Assembly: GCA_000442125.1 (NCBI GenBank)
Contig: KE546965.1
Span: 2,604,001-2,668,000, forward strand
DNA length: 64,000 nucleotides
Direction: 5' to 3'
From: Opeltia flavorubescens
Taxonomy: Eukaryota; Ascomycota; Lecanoromycetes; Teloschistales; Teloschistaceae
Shown: one piece after another, positions 1-10,132 of the stretch
Numbering within the stretch: the stretch's first letter is position 1
Layout of the letters: each line of letters opens with the position of its first letter
Translations under genes and position numbers: made by a program
The notes under the pieces: generated by a model
What the model was told of the DNA's origin: nothing
The model's input: only the letters and a program-made list of their open reading frames with translations
The model's database searches: none

Positions 1-1886
1 TATTCTTCGGTCTGAGCACTACATTGCTAGTTAGTCTCTGTACAGATGAATAGAAGAGAGGCAGGAAGCACTTACGTTTGATTCTCATCGAGCCACGCGA
101 CAACCGAGTCAGTCTCTGACTTCAGCTTCTCCTTGTCTTCAGCGGAGAGTTTCTCGTCAACCTTGGGATCCGAGATGGTGTTCTTCAGGCTGTAGGCATA
201 ACTCTCAAGTCCGTTCTTAGCACCGATACGGGCAGCCTCGGCCTCATCCTCTTCTTTATACTTCTCGGCTTCTGACAACATTCGCTCGATGTCCTCCTTT
301 GAAAGACGGCCTTTGTCGTTGGTGATGACGATCTTGTTGGTCTTACCGGTACCCTTCTCAAGGGCAGAGACGTTCATAATACCGTTGGCATCGACATCGA
401 AAGTAACCTCGATCTGTGGAACACCACGAGGCGCGGGGGGGATACCGGAAAGCTCGAATTTGCCGAGGAGATTGTTATCCTTTGTGCGAGCCCGCTCACC
501 CTCGAAGACTTGGATGAGCACGCCTGGCTGGTTGTCTGAGAATGTAGAGAATACTTCGGACTTCTTTGTAGGGATAGTAGTGTTACGCTTGATGAGAGCA
601 GTCATAACACCACCGGCAGTCTCAATACCGACGGACAACGGCGCCACGTCCAAAAGGAGGATCTCGTTGGTAGATTTGTTGGAAGTGTCGCCGGAAAGGA
701 TAGCAGCTTGTACGGCAGCACCGTAAGCAACAGCTTCATCGGGGTTGATGGATTTGTTGGGCTCTTTGCCGTTGAAGAAATCGGAGACGAGCTTCTGTAT
801 CTTGGGAATTCTTGTTGAACCACCAACCAGGACAATCTCATGTACACTTGATTTGTCAATCTTTGCGTCACGGAGCACACGCTCGACTGGCTCCATGGTC
901 GAGCGGAAGAGATCCTGGCAAAGTTCCTCGAAACGAGCACGGGTAATCGAGGTGTAGAAGTCAATGCCTTCGTATAGAGAGTCGATTTCGATGGAGGTCT
1001 GTGCTGATGAAGAGAGAGTACGCTTGGCTCGCTCGCAAGCAGTGCGGAGCCGACGAAGAGCACGGGCGTTGGAGGAAAGATCCTGTGATATCATGTTAGC
1101 CTTTAATCTAGGAGTCTCGTAGCAGGAATCTAAGCTCGCCTTCTTATGTTTACGTTTGAACTCATTGACGAAATGGTTAACTAAGCGGTTGTCGAAATCC
1201 TCACCACCTAAATGGGTATCACCAGCAGTTGATTTGACTTCGAAGATGCCCTCTTCGATGGTGAGAAGTGAAACATCGAAAGTTCCGCCTCCAAGATCGA
1301 AGATGAGAACATTACGCTCTCCCTCGGCCTTCTTGTCAAGACCGTAGGCGATGGCTGCCGCAGTAGGTTCGTTGATGATGCGGAGGACGTTCAAACCAGC
1401 GATGAGACCGGCATCTTTAGTGGCCTGACGTTGAGAATCATTGAAGTATGCTGGGACAGTGACGACAGCGTTGTTGATAGTTCCACCGAGATAAGCTTCG
1501 GCAGTCTCTCGCATCTTGGTGAGGACCATGGATGAAATTTCTTCGGGGGTGAATTGCTTGTCCTCGCCCTTGAATTCAACATTGATGACTGGCTTGCCAC
1601 CTTTGTCGATAACTTTGAAAGGGAAATGCTTCATATCCGCTTGGACTTCAGCATCTGCGAATTTTCGGCCAATGAGACGCTTTGCATCGAAGACTGTGTT
1701 TGTAGGGTTCATGGCAACTTGGTTCTTCGCACTGTCACCGATGAGACGCTCTGTGTCGGTGAAGGCAACAAAGGAGGGGGTGGTTCGGTTTCCCTGGTCA
1801 TTGGCAATAACATCGATGCGATCATTCTGGAAGACACCAACACACGAGTAGGTGGTACCCAAATCGATACCAATTGCTGGAGCCAT
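1..1886 (-). CDS. hsp70: Cytosolic Hsp70 chaperone (SSA type), 3' end cut by the window edge
   Basis: ATP-dependent cytosolic chaperone. Exons on the minus strand are 1140-1886, 76-1082 and 1-18 (continuing off the window). The N-terminal nucleotide-binding domain opens [18 protein letters not shown] and carries the phosphate-binding motif [14 protein letters not shown] and the motif [13 protein letters not shown]; the substrate-binding domain and the start of the helical lid follow. The intron at 1083-1139 is GC-AG (donor AAG|GCGAGC, branch GGCTAAC, acceptor CAG). It is 57 nt, in phase 0 and stop-free, but splicing it out restores the invariant family sequence [16 protein letters not shown] second intron (19-75, GTAAGT...TAG) joins DENQ to TAQTEEY, as expected for the lid. 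The EEVD tail would lie outside the window. Two perfect heat-shock elements lie 159-208 bp upstream of the ATG. Family identity is certain; the name of the paralogue is not. Confidence 0.97.
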
Positions 1887-2013
1887 GGTGGAGGTTGTTG
1901 TGATGAGATTCAGATGTTATGTGGGAAATCAAAGGAAATAGGGTTGGATGATGGTAGGAAAATGAGTTTGTGGAGGAGGAAGATGGATTGAGAGAGAGAA
2001 TGAGGAGTTGTGG

Positions 2014-2019
2014 TATAAA
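2014..2019 (+). promoter_or_regulatory. TATA-like element of the Hsp70 promoter
   Basis: TATAAA lies 128 bp upstream of the Hsp70 ATG, between the start codon and the heat-shock elements. It is written on the plus strand, opposite to the gene, so the orientation is reversed relative to a textbook box. Functional assignment rests on position only. Confidence 0.4.
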
Positions 2020-2044
2020 ATATCAATTTCAACAGGCTACCAGA

Positions 2045-2057
2045 TTCTGGAAATTTC
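2045..2057. promoter_or_regulatory. Perfect three-unit heat-shock element (proximal)
   Basis: The sequence TTCTGGAAATTTC reads TTC-nn-GAA-nn-TTC, the canonical inverted array of three HSF binding units with exact 2-nt spacers. It sits 159 bp upstream of the Hsp70 ATG. The trans-factor HSF1 is encoded at 47.5 kb in the same window. Confidence 0.85.
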
Positions 2058-2081
2058 GACAAATATCTATGGTGGACTTTG

Positions 2082-2094
2082 GAATCTTCGAGAA
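2082..2094. promoter_or_regulatory. Perfect three-unit heat-shock element (distal)
   Basis: The sequence GAATCTTCGAGAA reads GAA-nn-TTC-nn-GAA, again with perfect spacing. It lies 24 bp beyond the first element, so two HSF trimers could bind side by side upstream of Hsp70. Confidence 0.85.
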
Positions 2095-2498
2095 GTTGCT
2101 ACGTCACACGCGATACTTCTGTGGTACTAGCGCCGTTCATTCGGCTTATCGATAAGGTCCACCACGATCAATATTTTCAGCCACCCATGCAAAATAACTT
2201 TGATAAATCTCAACACTATCATCAGCGTCCTCTGGAATGACATGACAAAAAAGGCAGTCGTATGGATCCATGCAAGTATCAATACATGCTCTTCTTGATT
2301 GACTTGTTTGTTTTAAACATCTTCACTCAATCAAATCGATATCTCGAATATCGTCATGTACATAGCGAGCTGAGAAGAAATTCAATTCATGTTACAACAT
2401 GTACGCAAGCAAATGGCGCAGAGTGGTATTTCCGTCCGTCATAAACGCCCATGACACCGTCACTGTACATACCTTTCCCACTAGCATAGTCCTTCATA

Positions 2499-5197
2499 TC
2501 AAAACTCCTTCTGTAACACACTCTTCAACTTGGCCCCATCAGTCTCGTACGCTTCCACCTTCCCCTGGCTCGTCCGCATCTTCCCCAACAACCATTTGAC
2601 TCGCTCCCTGATTTCCCTCCCTTGTCCCGGCAATCCCCCAAGCAAAGCTAGCTCCCCCTCCGCCTTCTCAATCGCTTTACTCTCCATAGCAATCAGTTGA
2701 TTCAACACTGCAAGATCCAGCCGAGCAGCCAAGACTTTATCTGCTGTCAGCTGCCGGAATGCGGCCTGGTAGACTGGTTTGCCCGGCTTGATGCTGTGAG
2801 GGCGGCCGTTGCAAGAAACGATGGTGATGAGTTCAGCTTGCTCAAGAGCCCGAAGCGTGGATTCACCGCCGTCGGACTTGAAGGTGTCGGACAGGAGAAG
2901 CTCGTTGTAGCGGAGAGAGTGTGTGGAGGCAAGCGATTTGATGAGGAGCCAGGCTTGTTCCGGAGTCCAGGAACGAGTGGTTCGGTCAATATCAAGGACA
3001 TACATTTTCAGGATTTCAGAGGCGGATTGGTCAATGATCTGGTGGACTGCTTCTGTAAGGGAAAGCACATTAGTATCTAATATGATTGATTGAGGAATCG
3101 ACGTATCGATCTGCGAGGTATCCACTTACTTTGAGGCGTTTCACCGGTTTTGATACGACGGGCAAGGAATTCAAGATCAGTCAGACGACCACCCAAGATG
3201 TCAATGCAGCCGTCCAGCTCGTTTAGATCTTCTCGAGTCTGCGACGGCAGCAATTTCTTCCCCTCGCTATCCTCTTCGGCATCGGCGTTCAGATGGTTGA
3301 CGACAAAGCGCTGAGCAACCTCTGGTGAACAATCGCCAAGCGAGATCTGACGGAAGACCCGGTCCGGAAGTGCCTTGCTCAAAGATTTGGAAAACGATAC
3401 ATCGTTTGTAAGGAATATGACATGTGCCACATTGCCAGTAGTCAAAGCAGCAGCCCACTCTGAGATCTTGTCATACACGACGCTGCTATCTTGACTCTTG
3501 TGGAGGAAATTGTCAATTACAACCACTGGTCGTCGCTCGGGATGTGCTTCCAGATATTCATCATCACCGAGTTCTGAGTCTTTGTCGTCTTTCTTGCGGT
3601 TCTCCAAGGCAAGTTCCTTCAGAGCATTTGATGTGTTTTGCCATATTTTCGCAAGCTGTGTATCCAAGGTCTCGGAAAAACCGGTCTTTGTGCCAATGGT
3701 GCCTTGCGCTGCAAGGTCAATCATACTACTGAACGTGTTCATCCATGAGAACACCGGCCTATACCCAACCTCCCTTGCCGCAGCAAAGATAGTGCTGCTG
3801 TCTCCCCTAGCTTCCTGGATAGGCTTGCAATCGATACATAGAGTGTTACGCCTTCCTGCCAAGGCCTCGTCCAGCACAAGCTCTTTCTTTCCAGAGCCTC
3901 TCGGACCTTGGATGACAATGAAGGTGTCTGCGGTCTCCATCAACCAAGTCTTGATCTGTTCAATGTCACCTCTTCTATCATCCCAAACCACACTCAGCCC
4001 AGCGTCCTCCCTATGACGTTTGAATGTCAAGATCTCGTTGGCGCGAATTAGCTGTGATCGAAACCATTTGTATAGTCGGTTCTCGGTCAAGTGGAAGTTG
4101 TGGGTAACATGACTCTTAATGAAGAACGTCCGGACACTGATTGTCATTAATCTTAATAGTAGAAGACATCGATACATCGACTTACGGGTCAAAGATCATG
4201 ATTGTCATGCTTCCAACAAGAGCGGCAAGAATCGGGATGACAATCCTCGGGTGATTGAAGATCCAATCTCTCCAAGCATGGGCTTTCGCTCGTTGTTCGT
4301 AGACCATTTTCAGTATTGTTCCGTTCTTACCTCCACCCTCAGCTTCAGACAGGACAAATCCATGCATGCAATTCTTCGCCATGATCGCGTCTCTGATGTT
4401 GCCATAGCTGAGCATTGCATATTTGGGAAGATCTTTGGACCCCGATGGTTGCGGGATGATGTCTCCAAGCTTGCCGTACGTGCGGAATAAGCTGTACAAA
4501 GTCTCCTCTGAAAGCTCTGCAGCCTCTGCTCCTGGACTGGTGGGCACGAATTCTACCTTCAACTTCTTGTTTGGGAATCGGTGAAGATCCTCTAGCCAAG
4601 GCCTGCCTCGTACCAAATGGGACTTGATCCCCTTGAAAGGATTGAACCATGGCCTGGGTGATTTCTTTTCCAGATACTCTTGTAGTGCGGCTTCAATGTC
4701 AGACCGAGAGACATTCGGGTCATGTGAAACTGTGGCATAGGCTCCACCCTCTTTTAGTCGCGGCAGGATCTTCTTCACTCTTATTGAAAGGTCCTTTGGC
4801 AATGCTCTCTGTGCGATATTCAAAGGATCCGCTGCAGGTATCTTTTGGTCTTCGTGTATTTGAGCAAGGAGTTTGTGTAAGATCTTCTCGGGATCGGTCA
4901 AGAAAGGTAGTCCGGTCAATCCCAGTAGGTAATTGAGTCTCAATGGGAAGATATCTGTGCAGATGTTAGATCATAATTTGATCACGGGTTGCAGATTTGT
5001 ACGCTACTGTCGATGAAGAGTAGGCTAGAATTTGGGTCCTCTTCTATATGACCCGATTTTGGTATGTCCGGCGCCGTACTTTTAAATCTGTGAGAGAGCA
5101 GAAGAGGCTGAAATCGGTATCTCGGTTTGCAGGCATAGCTGTTTCTGACAGTCCGCAGCGGTTGGATACGGCTGCATACGCCCTTTATGCCCAACAT
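2499..5197 (-). CDS. YME2: Mitochondrial escape protein 2 (Yme2/Rna12), inner-membrane P-loop protein
   Basis: Inner mitochondrial membrane protein that affects mitochondrial DNA stability and nucleoid organisation. Exons are 5008-5197, 4186-4954, 3130-4136 and 2499-3052, giving 839 aa. The N-terminus is basic and serine-rich like a mitochondrial presequence, followed by the family motif FIDNIFPLRL, which spans intron 1 (donor A|GTAGCG). An RRM-like segment covers about residues 194-265. A single membrane segment near 300-318 (IVIPILAALVGSMTIMIF) precedes a P-loop domain with Walker A GPRGSGKK at 396-403 and a likely Walker B VVVIDNF. The C-terminus is helical and coiled. Intron 2 joins IFDP to VRTFF and intron 3 joins TPQ to KAVHQIIDQ, both matching the family. 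It is divergent from the CX9C gene next door. Identification is firm. Confidence 0.93.
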
Positions 5198-5419
5198 GTT
5201 GAGAGATACTTCCTACTAGGATCATACTTCTCCTCGTCTGGAGTCGTATCTCAGTTGCATGAATATCATGAGCAACATTCGATTGGTTTGTAGAGGAACG
5301 TAGGCAGACTCGGCGTTTTCCTCGTTCAGCTTGCAGCTTCCGCAAATCGCGTGACGTAGGTTTTCAACGTCGGAGCTTGAACCTCCGACCTTCACCATCC
5401 CTCCCTTCACCTCCATGCA
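5198..5419. promoter_or_regulatory. Shared 222-bp divergent promoter of YME2 and the twin-CX9C gene
   Basis: The two start codons face away from each other with only 222 bp between them, so both core promoters and 5' leaders must lie here. No clear TATA box is visible. Both products are predicted mitochondrial, which makes co-regulation plausible but unproven. Confidence 0.6.
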
Positions 5420-6049
5420 ATGGGATGGCTTTGGAGCTCTAACAATAGGAGTGAGCCCCCAAATCATGCTTCATCACGCGGAGAAGCTTCTACAGACTCA
5501 ACTTCAGCGCCATCAGACCATGGATCCCTCTCCAACCATACTGATGTCGATTCTCCCGTGACTCCTAATAACGATCCCGACACCGAGTTTCATGCCCTTC
5601 TCGCCTCTCTAGAGACTCCATCAAAGCGCAATGGCCAAACATCGACGTCTTCTGAGGCTCCTATACCCTCCGACTCCAAAACAATAACTTCATCCACCAT
5701 TTACCCAACAGAAATGTCCTGCCGCTCAGCTTTCGACTCCGCCTTCTACTGCCAATCCCTTGGCGGACAATTCAACAATGTCTACCGCTACGGCACCTTC
5801 CGCGACTGCAGAGATCAATGGAAGCAATTTTGGTTTTGCATGCGTACAAATCGAGGGTTTCTCGGGGATGAGGAGCGCGGAAGAAGGATACAGGATCACT
5901 ACAAGCTGAGGGAAACGAAATACCGAGTTGGTACGAGCAGTGAGGATGTGTGGAAGCCAAGGACGAGGATGGTGGATAGTGCTTTTGATGGAGACCTGGA
6001 AGCGGATGAAAGAGCGGAGAGGGAAAGAATACAAGCGGAGACCTCGTAA
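5420..6049 (+). CDS. Twin-CX9C protein of the DUF3128/Emi1 family
   Basis: Single-exon gene, 209 aa. The conserved core lies near residues 99-175: SCRSAFDSAFYC, then RDCRDQWKQFWFC. Each half holds a Cys-x9-Cys pair, the twin CX9C pattern of small proteins that are oxidised and trapped in the mitochondrial intermembrane space by the Mia40 pathway. The following GDEERGRRIQDHY and KYRVGTSSEDVWKPR stretches are typical of the DUF3128 family that contains yeast Emi1 (early meiotic induction). The first 95 residues are serine/threonine-rich and look disordered, after an MGWLW start that is common in this family. Molecular function is not established. It is head to head with YME2. Confidence 0.85.
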   Translation: MGWLWSSNNRSEPPNHASSRGEASTDSTSAPSDHGSLSNHTDVDSPVTPNNDPDTEFHALLASLETPSKRNGQTSTSSEAPIPSDSKTITSSTIYPTEMSCRSAFDSAFYCQSLGGQFNNVYRYGTFRDCRDQWKQFWFCMRTNRGFLGDEERGRRIQDHYKLRETKYRVGTSSEDVWKPRTRMVDSAFDGDLEADERAERERIQAETS

Positions 6050-6467
6050 GAGGATCTTTGTTTCGAACAAGGATAAGGTAGGAAGTTCGTCTAGCTATCT
6101 CAACTATTTGCACAGGCCCCTATCTTAGAGCAGTGATTCTTGGAATGGAAGGAAGATGTAAAACCGTAACTAATATTGAGGAAGTCGATACCTCGAGATC
6201 TCTTGATATTAGTGGGCTTTATCAATACTCCCTTCATTTGACATCATCAAACATTCATGTGTTTTCATTTCATTTATTATCGTTGGGGAAAAACCATCAA
6301 GATTATCATCATTTCCATGGACCCCTCTCGATCTTAACTTCTTCCCATCATACTTAATACTCGGCCCTCTCCACAGTCACAACCTTTCAAGAAAGTCTTC
6401 AGAAACATCAAGTCACCTTGAAACAACTTCAGAATTCAACGTTAATCTCTAGATAGCCAAGGACCCC
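6050..6467. other. Intergenic, no gene seen
   Basis: About 420 bp between the CX9C gene and the next gene on the same strand. It is AT-rich, with short frames only, and should hold the 3' UTR of one gene and the promoter of the next. No motif stands out. Confidence 0.5.
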
Positions 6468-7367
6468 ATGAGCGCTAATGCACCACTGCCCATTANCCAT
6501 CACCACTTCCACCCCCAGCTCCGTACAGCAATGGTCAACACTCCTCCCCCCTCCCCATACCTCTACCAGCTCTCCATCCCCTCCCCCACCACCATCCCCG
6601 TCTCAACAGCATCCGACCCCAACGCTTTCCCTCTTCACCCACACCTCTGGACCCCCGGCTCCCCAACCTCAATCAGTCAGTTCCTCTCCTACACCCGCGC
6701 TCTGCTCCACACCATGACCCACGCTCCCAACGACCTACGAACCCGCCGTTTCGAATTCGAAGCCTACATCTTCCTCCTACACACCTCCGCTCCAAAATTC
6801 CCCTGGTTCCGCTTCGCACAGCAAGTTCTTGGGAGTATTTTAAAGAGCAATGATCCGGGCGAGCTGGATTCAAAAGTGAAGAATACCTGGAGTGAAAGAT
6901 TGCAATTTGCGTGTGGGGATTTGATGGTGAAGCAAGGGCATTGTGCGCTGAGACCGTATGGGGGAGTCGGGGAGGTGAAGACGATAATGAGTGACAAATT
7001 GGGGGAGGCGATGGGGAGGGTGATGACGACTTGGTTTGGGGCTGGGGGTGACGGGAAGGAGAGAATTGTGACGCAGGAGATGGTCGAGAGGTGTGAGGGG
7101 TGGATTCATGCGGTTATTGGTGAGTATCTGTGCGGGCTTCATTTTGGTACTTTCTTCGGGGTTTTGCCTTTCTTTTCTTCCATCGAATGGGTAAGGGATT
7201 TATGCTAACGTGTGGGCTTGGTAGCAGGGATAGCGCAACATCTTTGCCAGATGGGACGTGGCAACGGGAATGGCAATGGACATGGACATGAGAATGGTGT
7301 GCAGATGGTGATGGGATATCCCACTCCACATCTTGAGAACGCTCAGATGCATAACGGAGGATATTGA
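6468..7367 (+). CDS. Unrecognised protein with His/Pro-rich N-terminus and Gly/Asn/His tail
   Basis: Two exons, 6468-7119 and 7225-7367, give 264 aa. I do not recognise the family. The first 70 residues are rich in Pro, Ser and His. A helical core follows (ISQFLSYTRALLHTM, FRFAQQVLGSILKS, WSERLQFACGDLMVKQ), and the C-terminus is a low-complexity Gly-Asn-Gly-His run ending NGGY. The intron (donor G|GTGAGT, branch GCTAAC at 7204-7209) has a tandem TAGCAG acceptor, so the second exon may start at 7225 or 7228, changing one residue without altering the frame. An ambiguous base at 6496 falls in codon 10. A nuclear or regulatory role would be a guess. Confidence 0.65.
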
Positions 7368-7653
7368 GATATCCCATCATCGTGTTCCAAATTCAGAGGG
7401 AAGAAAGGGATAGTCAGTGCGTTATGGATAACAGTCGGCAGCCACTCCACTTATGGCCAGAACAGGCGAAATTCATCTGTATCACAGCTTAGATCAGCGA
7501 GAAACAATTCATTTTCGGCTTCATATAAATAACTATCATCAACCATTCCACTTCTAACCAAAACACGAGAAACAGCCTATCTACATGCCCCCATCTCCTC
7601 CCCACCCCTTCCATCTCCCCATAAACCCCTACAACGACTTCTCCTGAACCACC

Positions 7654-9152
7654 CTAACACCTCCTCGTAAACCCAAAAGGACAAACCCCCCCAACCCTCG
7701 TCGGCACAACACACTCAGTCCCACATTCATAATAAACCGGCACCTGACTCAAACAACTCGCATCCACCGTCCCATTCACCCCCGCATTAACAACCTCCCC
7801 CCCAGCCCATCCACTCCCCGTACAATTCCACGCCCCGTCAAACAACAACTGCATATCCGCCCACCCCTGGTCCACAAAATCCCCCATCAACTCCTCAAAC
7901 CCGACAATGGGTTTTCCCTTGGATCGTAACTCGTAAGGTCGATGTGTAGAGGGGCTATAGTAGAAGAATTTCCCACCCTTGGTTGAACAGGTTGAAGTAT
8001 TGCCCAGCGTGCACGCAAACTCCGTCTCAAATCCCGCTCGATCTATAACCTTGCTGGGAGTAACATAATACCCACTCTCCTGCATCAATTTCGACGTAAC
8101 ATACGTGTACAATCCCACACCGAGATCGAAATCCGCAGTCCTGGTATTAATGACAGGGATGTCGGATTGTGCAAAGCGACCATTGGCGGCGAAAGAGAGG
8201 AAAGTATCTACGTCCGACATGATTTGTTTTAGAGCGATTTCGAGGTATGTGGCGAAGCCGTCTCCGGATTTTATGGTTGAGAGGTCGAGGGCCTGTCTGT
8301 TTGAGGTTGAGTTTGGGGGGAAGAGGATTTCTTGGACGAGGGGCGTGGCTTGGAGGGCGGAGGACCAGGAGTTTGCGAGGGGGTGTAGGCTACTGCTGTT
8401 CGATGCGGTGGTCTAAAAAGTTGATCAGTGAGATCTTTGTTGGCTGCTGAGGGTCTTTTTTTATGGGACATTCGACGAATACGTACCTTTGCTACGGTTA
8501 AGCCAAGCAACAACGGGACAGGTAATCCCAACGACAATGCCGCCGGAAAGGGGGAGTTTTGGACTTTGAAGGCTGAAACGATCTTGTTCATGGTCATGCT
8601 GTGATCCAAATTCAAAGCTAGACGGTCGTCAGCTTTAGCAGAAATCAAAGGATTATTTTCACCGTCAGTGGTGGTAAATGCTAAGGAAATCTCACCCGTG
8701 TAATAGCTCTGCATAAACGATCGAATTTCATAGATAGATGCAATAACATATCGTTCTTGAGCTCGAAGTAGTGGGTTCTGTTCCGTACCCTTCCGTAACA
8801 CATTCGCAGAGCAGAAGTTGCCATTCAGAGTATCGCATTCATATCCTGCGGCACCAAGAGCAAGTCGAATATAGCATGTTGAGAATGTTTCATTGGAGAC
8901 ACAGCAGTTCACTCCGTTGCCGGTTTCGGTACAGTTTGCTGTTGTTTTCTGCCAGGTCCTCAGATGTTCTTCAACCTTGAGACTGTTCCAACAAGAGGGA
9001 TCGAAGTTGCTGGGCAATCGTTGACATTGTTCACTTGTGAGGGCCCTCGGGGAGAGCCGAGTTGAAGTCGATGATACATCGAAGGGGAAAGCAAAGACTG
9101 AGGAGCTGAGAAGTGAGGTAAAGGAAGCAAATAGGAATGATAGAGACTTCAT
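7654..9152 (-). CDS. Secreted cysteine-rich glycoprotein of unknown function
   Basis: Exons 8696-9152, 8487-8617 and 7654-8412 give 448 aa. The start at 9152 was chosen because it begins a clear signal peptide (MKSLSFLFASFTSLLSSSVFA, cleaved before FPFD); an in-frame ATG at 9191 would bury it. The mature protein has many cysteines, for example in the blocks SEQCQRLP, GVNCCVSNETFSTC and YECGTECVVP, plus several N-glycosylation sequons (NCT, NET, NST, NGT). Intron 1 (8618-8695, GTGAGA...TAG) is 78 nt and stop-free, so it could be mistaken for coding sequence. Intron 2 (8413-8486, GTACGT...TAG) joins VAK to TTASNSS. No membrane anchor or GPI signal is obvious. It may be an extracellular enzyme or effector-like protein; I cannot name the family. 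Confidence 0.8.
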
Positions 9153-9274
9153 GTTGCACAGAGGAGATCTAAACCGAAATCGAGAAGTCAATCAATCATA
9201 CAAGTAAGATGTGAGGTTCCAATGCTTGTCTGATGTTTTGGCATTTGGATTCCAACGGTTTCTTATAGATTTTT

Positions 9275-9475
9275 ATGGAATCCGCACACCTAGAAGGCTG
9301 GGTCTATTCCAGTCCTCCATCGCATAACAGGTTCTCCCGCGAACATCTAGAGGAATACATCCAACATCGCTCAAGCAAGGTCAAAGCAGAATATACAGGT
9401 CGCCGTTGGCTCCTAAGAGAGTCCGGCTTTGATTATCATGCGATGGTGGAGGCTTGGAGAACGAAGGATTCATAG
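9275..9475 (+). CDS. Possible small protein, 66 aa
   Basis: An ATG-initiated frame with fungal-looking codon choice (GAG, AAG, GTC, TTC and ATC common) and a balanced, charged composition: MESAHLEGWVYSSPP at the start and FDYHAMVEAWRTKDS at the end. There is no signal peptide, membrane segment or known motif. It starts 122 bp upstream of the secreted-protein gene, on the opposite strand. It could be a genuine small gene, a surviving exon of a lost gene, or chance. Confidence 0.3.
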   Translation: MESAHLEGWVYSSPPSHNRFSREHLEEYIQHRSSKVKAEYTGRRWLLRESGFDYHAMVEAWRTKDS

Positions 9476-9732
9476 ATTGTTTTTGTATGCGTATCCAAGT
9501 TCAAATGATAATACTAGAACAGGTAGAAGGATCAGCGCATATCGCGTTTGCATAGTGGACGAATGAACAGACAAGCNGCATAAGAAGGATCTGTTCCTGT
9601 TAGCGGGTAGTATACGCGACTTGGAAGGACGGGAGGTGTAGGCGTAGTGTACATGCGCCCATTGTGGGTACCCAGTCAGATTTGCTTGTGTGGCATGTAT
9701 TCTCAGCTGAACGACTATTTTGATAGCGACTA

Positions 9733-9983
9733 TCCTATCCCCTGCTGCTCCTGGCATCAAAAAACCTGGCGCACATAACCTATGTTTTATGTCGAGGGAG
9801 CTTCTAAGATGACTATATCGATGATCGAGTTGTTCGTAGCCTATGAAACATGTGTGAAATAGCCTGTATGCTGGATAAAGAACAATGAAATGATAATGGA
9901 TCACATGTAGAGTCTCTCGGCTTGGAACGAAGGCGAAATGGTTGTGGCAGCCCCGGTTTTTAGTGCCATAGCAAGGGATGGGA
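9733..9983 (+). mobile_element. MITE (non-autonomous DNA transposon), copy 1, TA target site
   Basis: A 251-bp element with terminal inverted repeats: the left end begins TCCTATCCCCTGCT, the right end finishes AGCAAGGGATGGGA, matching at 12 of 14 positions when inverted. Similarity extends inward with an indel (TGGCATCAAAAAACC on the left against GGTTTTTAGTGCCA on the right). It is flanked by TA on both sides, as for Tc1/mariner-type insertion. It has no coding capacity. A diverged second copy lies at 17571-17789 in the same orientation. Confidence 0.85.
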
Positions 9984-10132
9984 TAATGATCCACGAGCCA
10001 AGCACTGAAAGCGAAGCCGAATATGAAAGTGGTATACAAGAGAGGCATGCGGTGACGGGCTAAGCCATGAAAGAAGAAGCATACACTGAAAGCTGAGTCG
10101 TGACATAGAAACTTCCCATACACTTCCGCTCT
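9984..10132. other. Intergenic
   Basis: Short space between the MITE and the stop codon of the oxidoreductase gene. Frames across the MITE and its flanks in this area have no coding character. Confidence 0.4.

Noticed and set aside
289-726. Plus-strand frame opposite Hsp70
   Set aside because: Mirror frame of a strongly conserved coding region; no independent support.
9470-10123. 217-residue minus-strand frame
   Set aside because: It overlaps the MITE and its flanks, has an ambiguous base and lacks coding composition.
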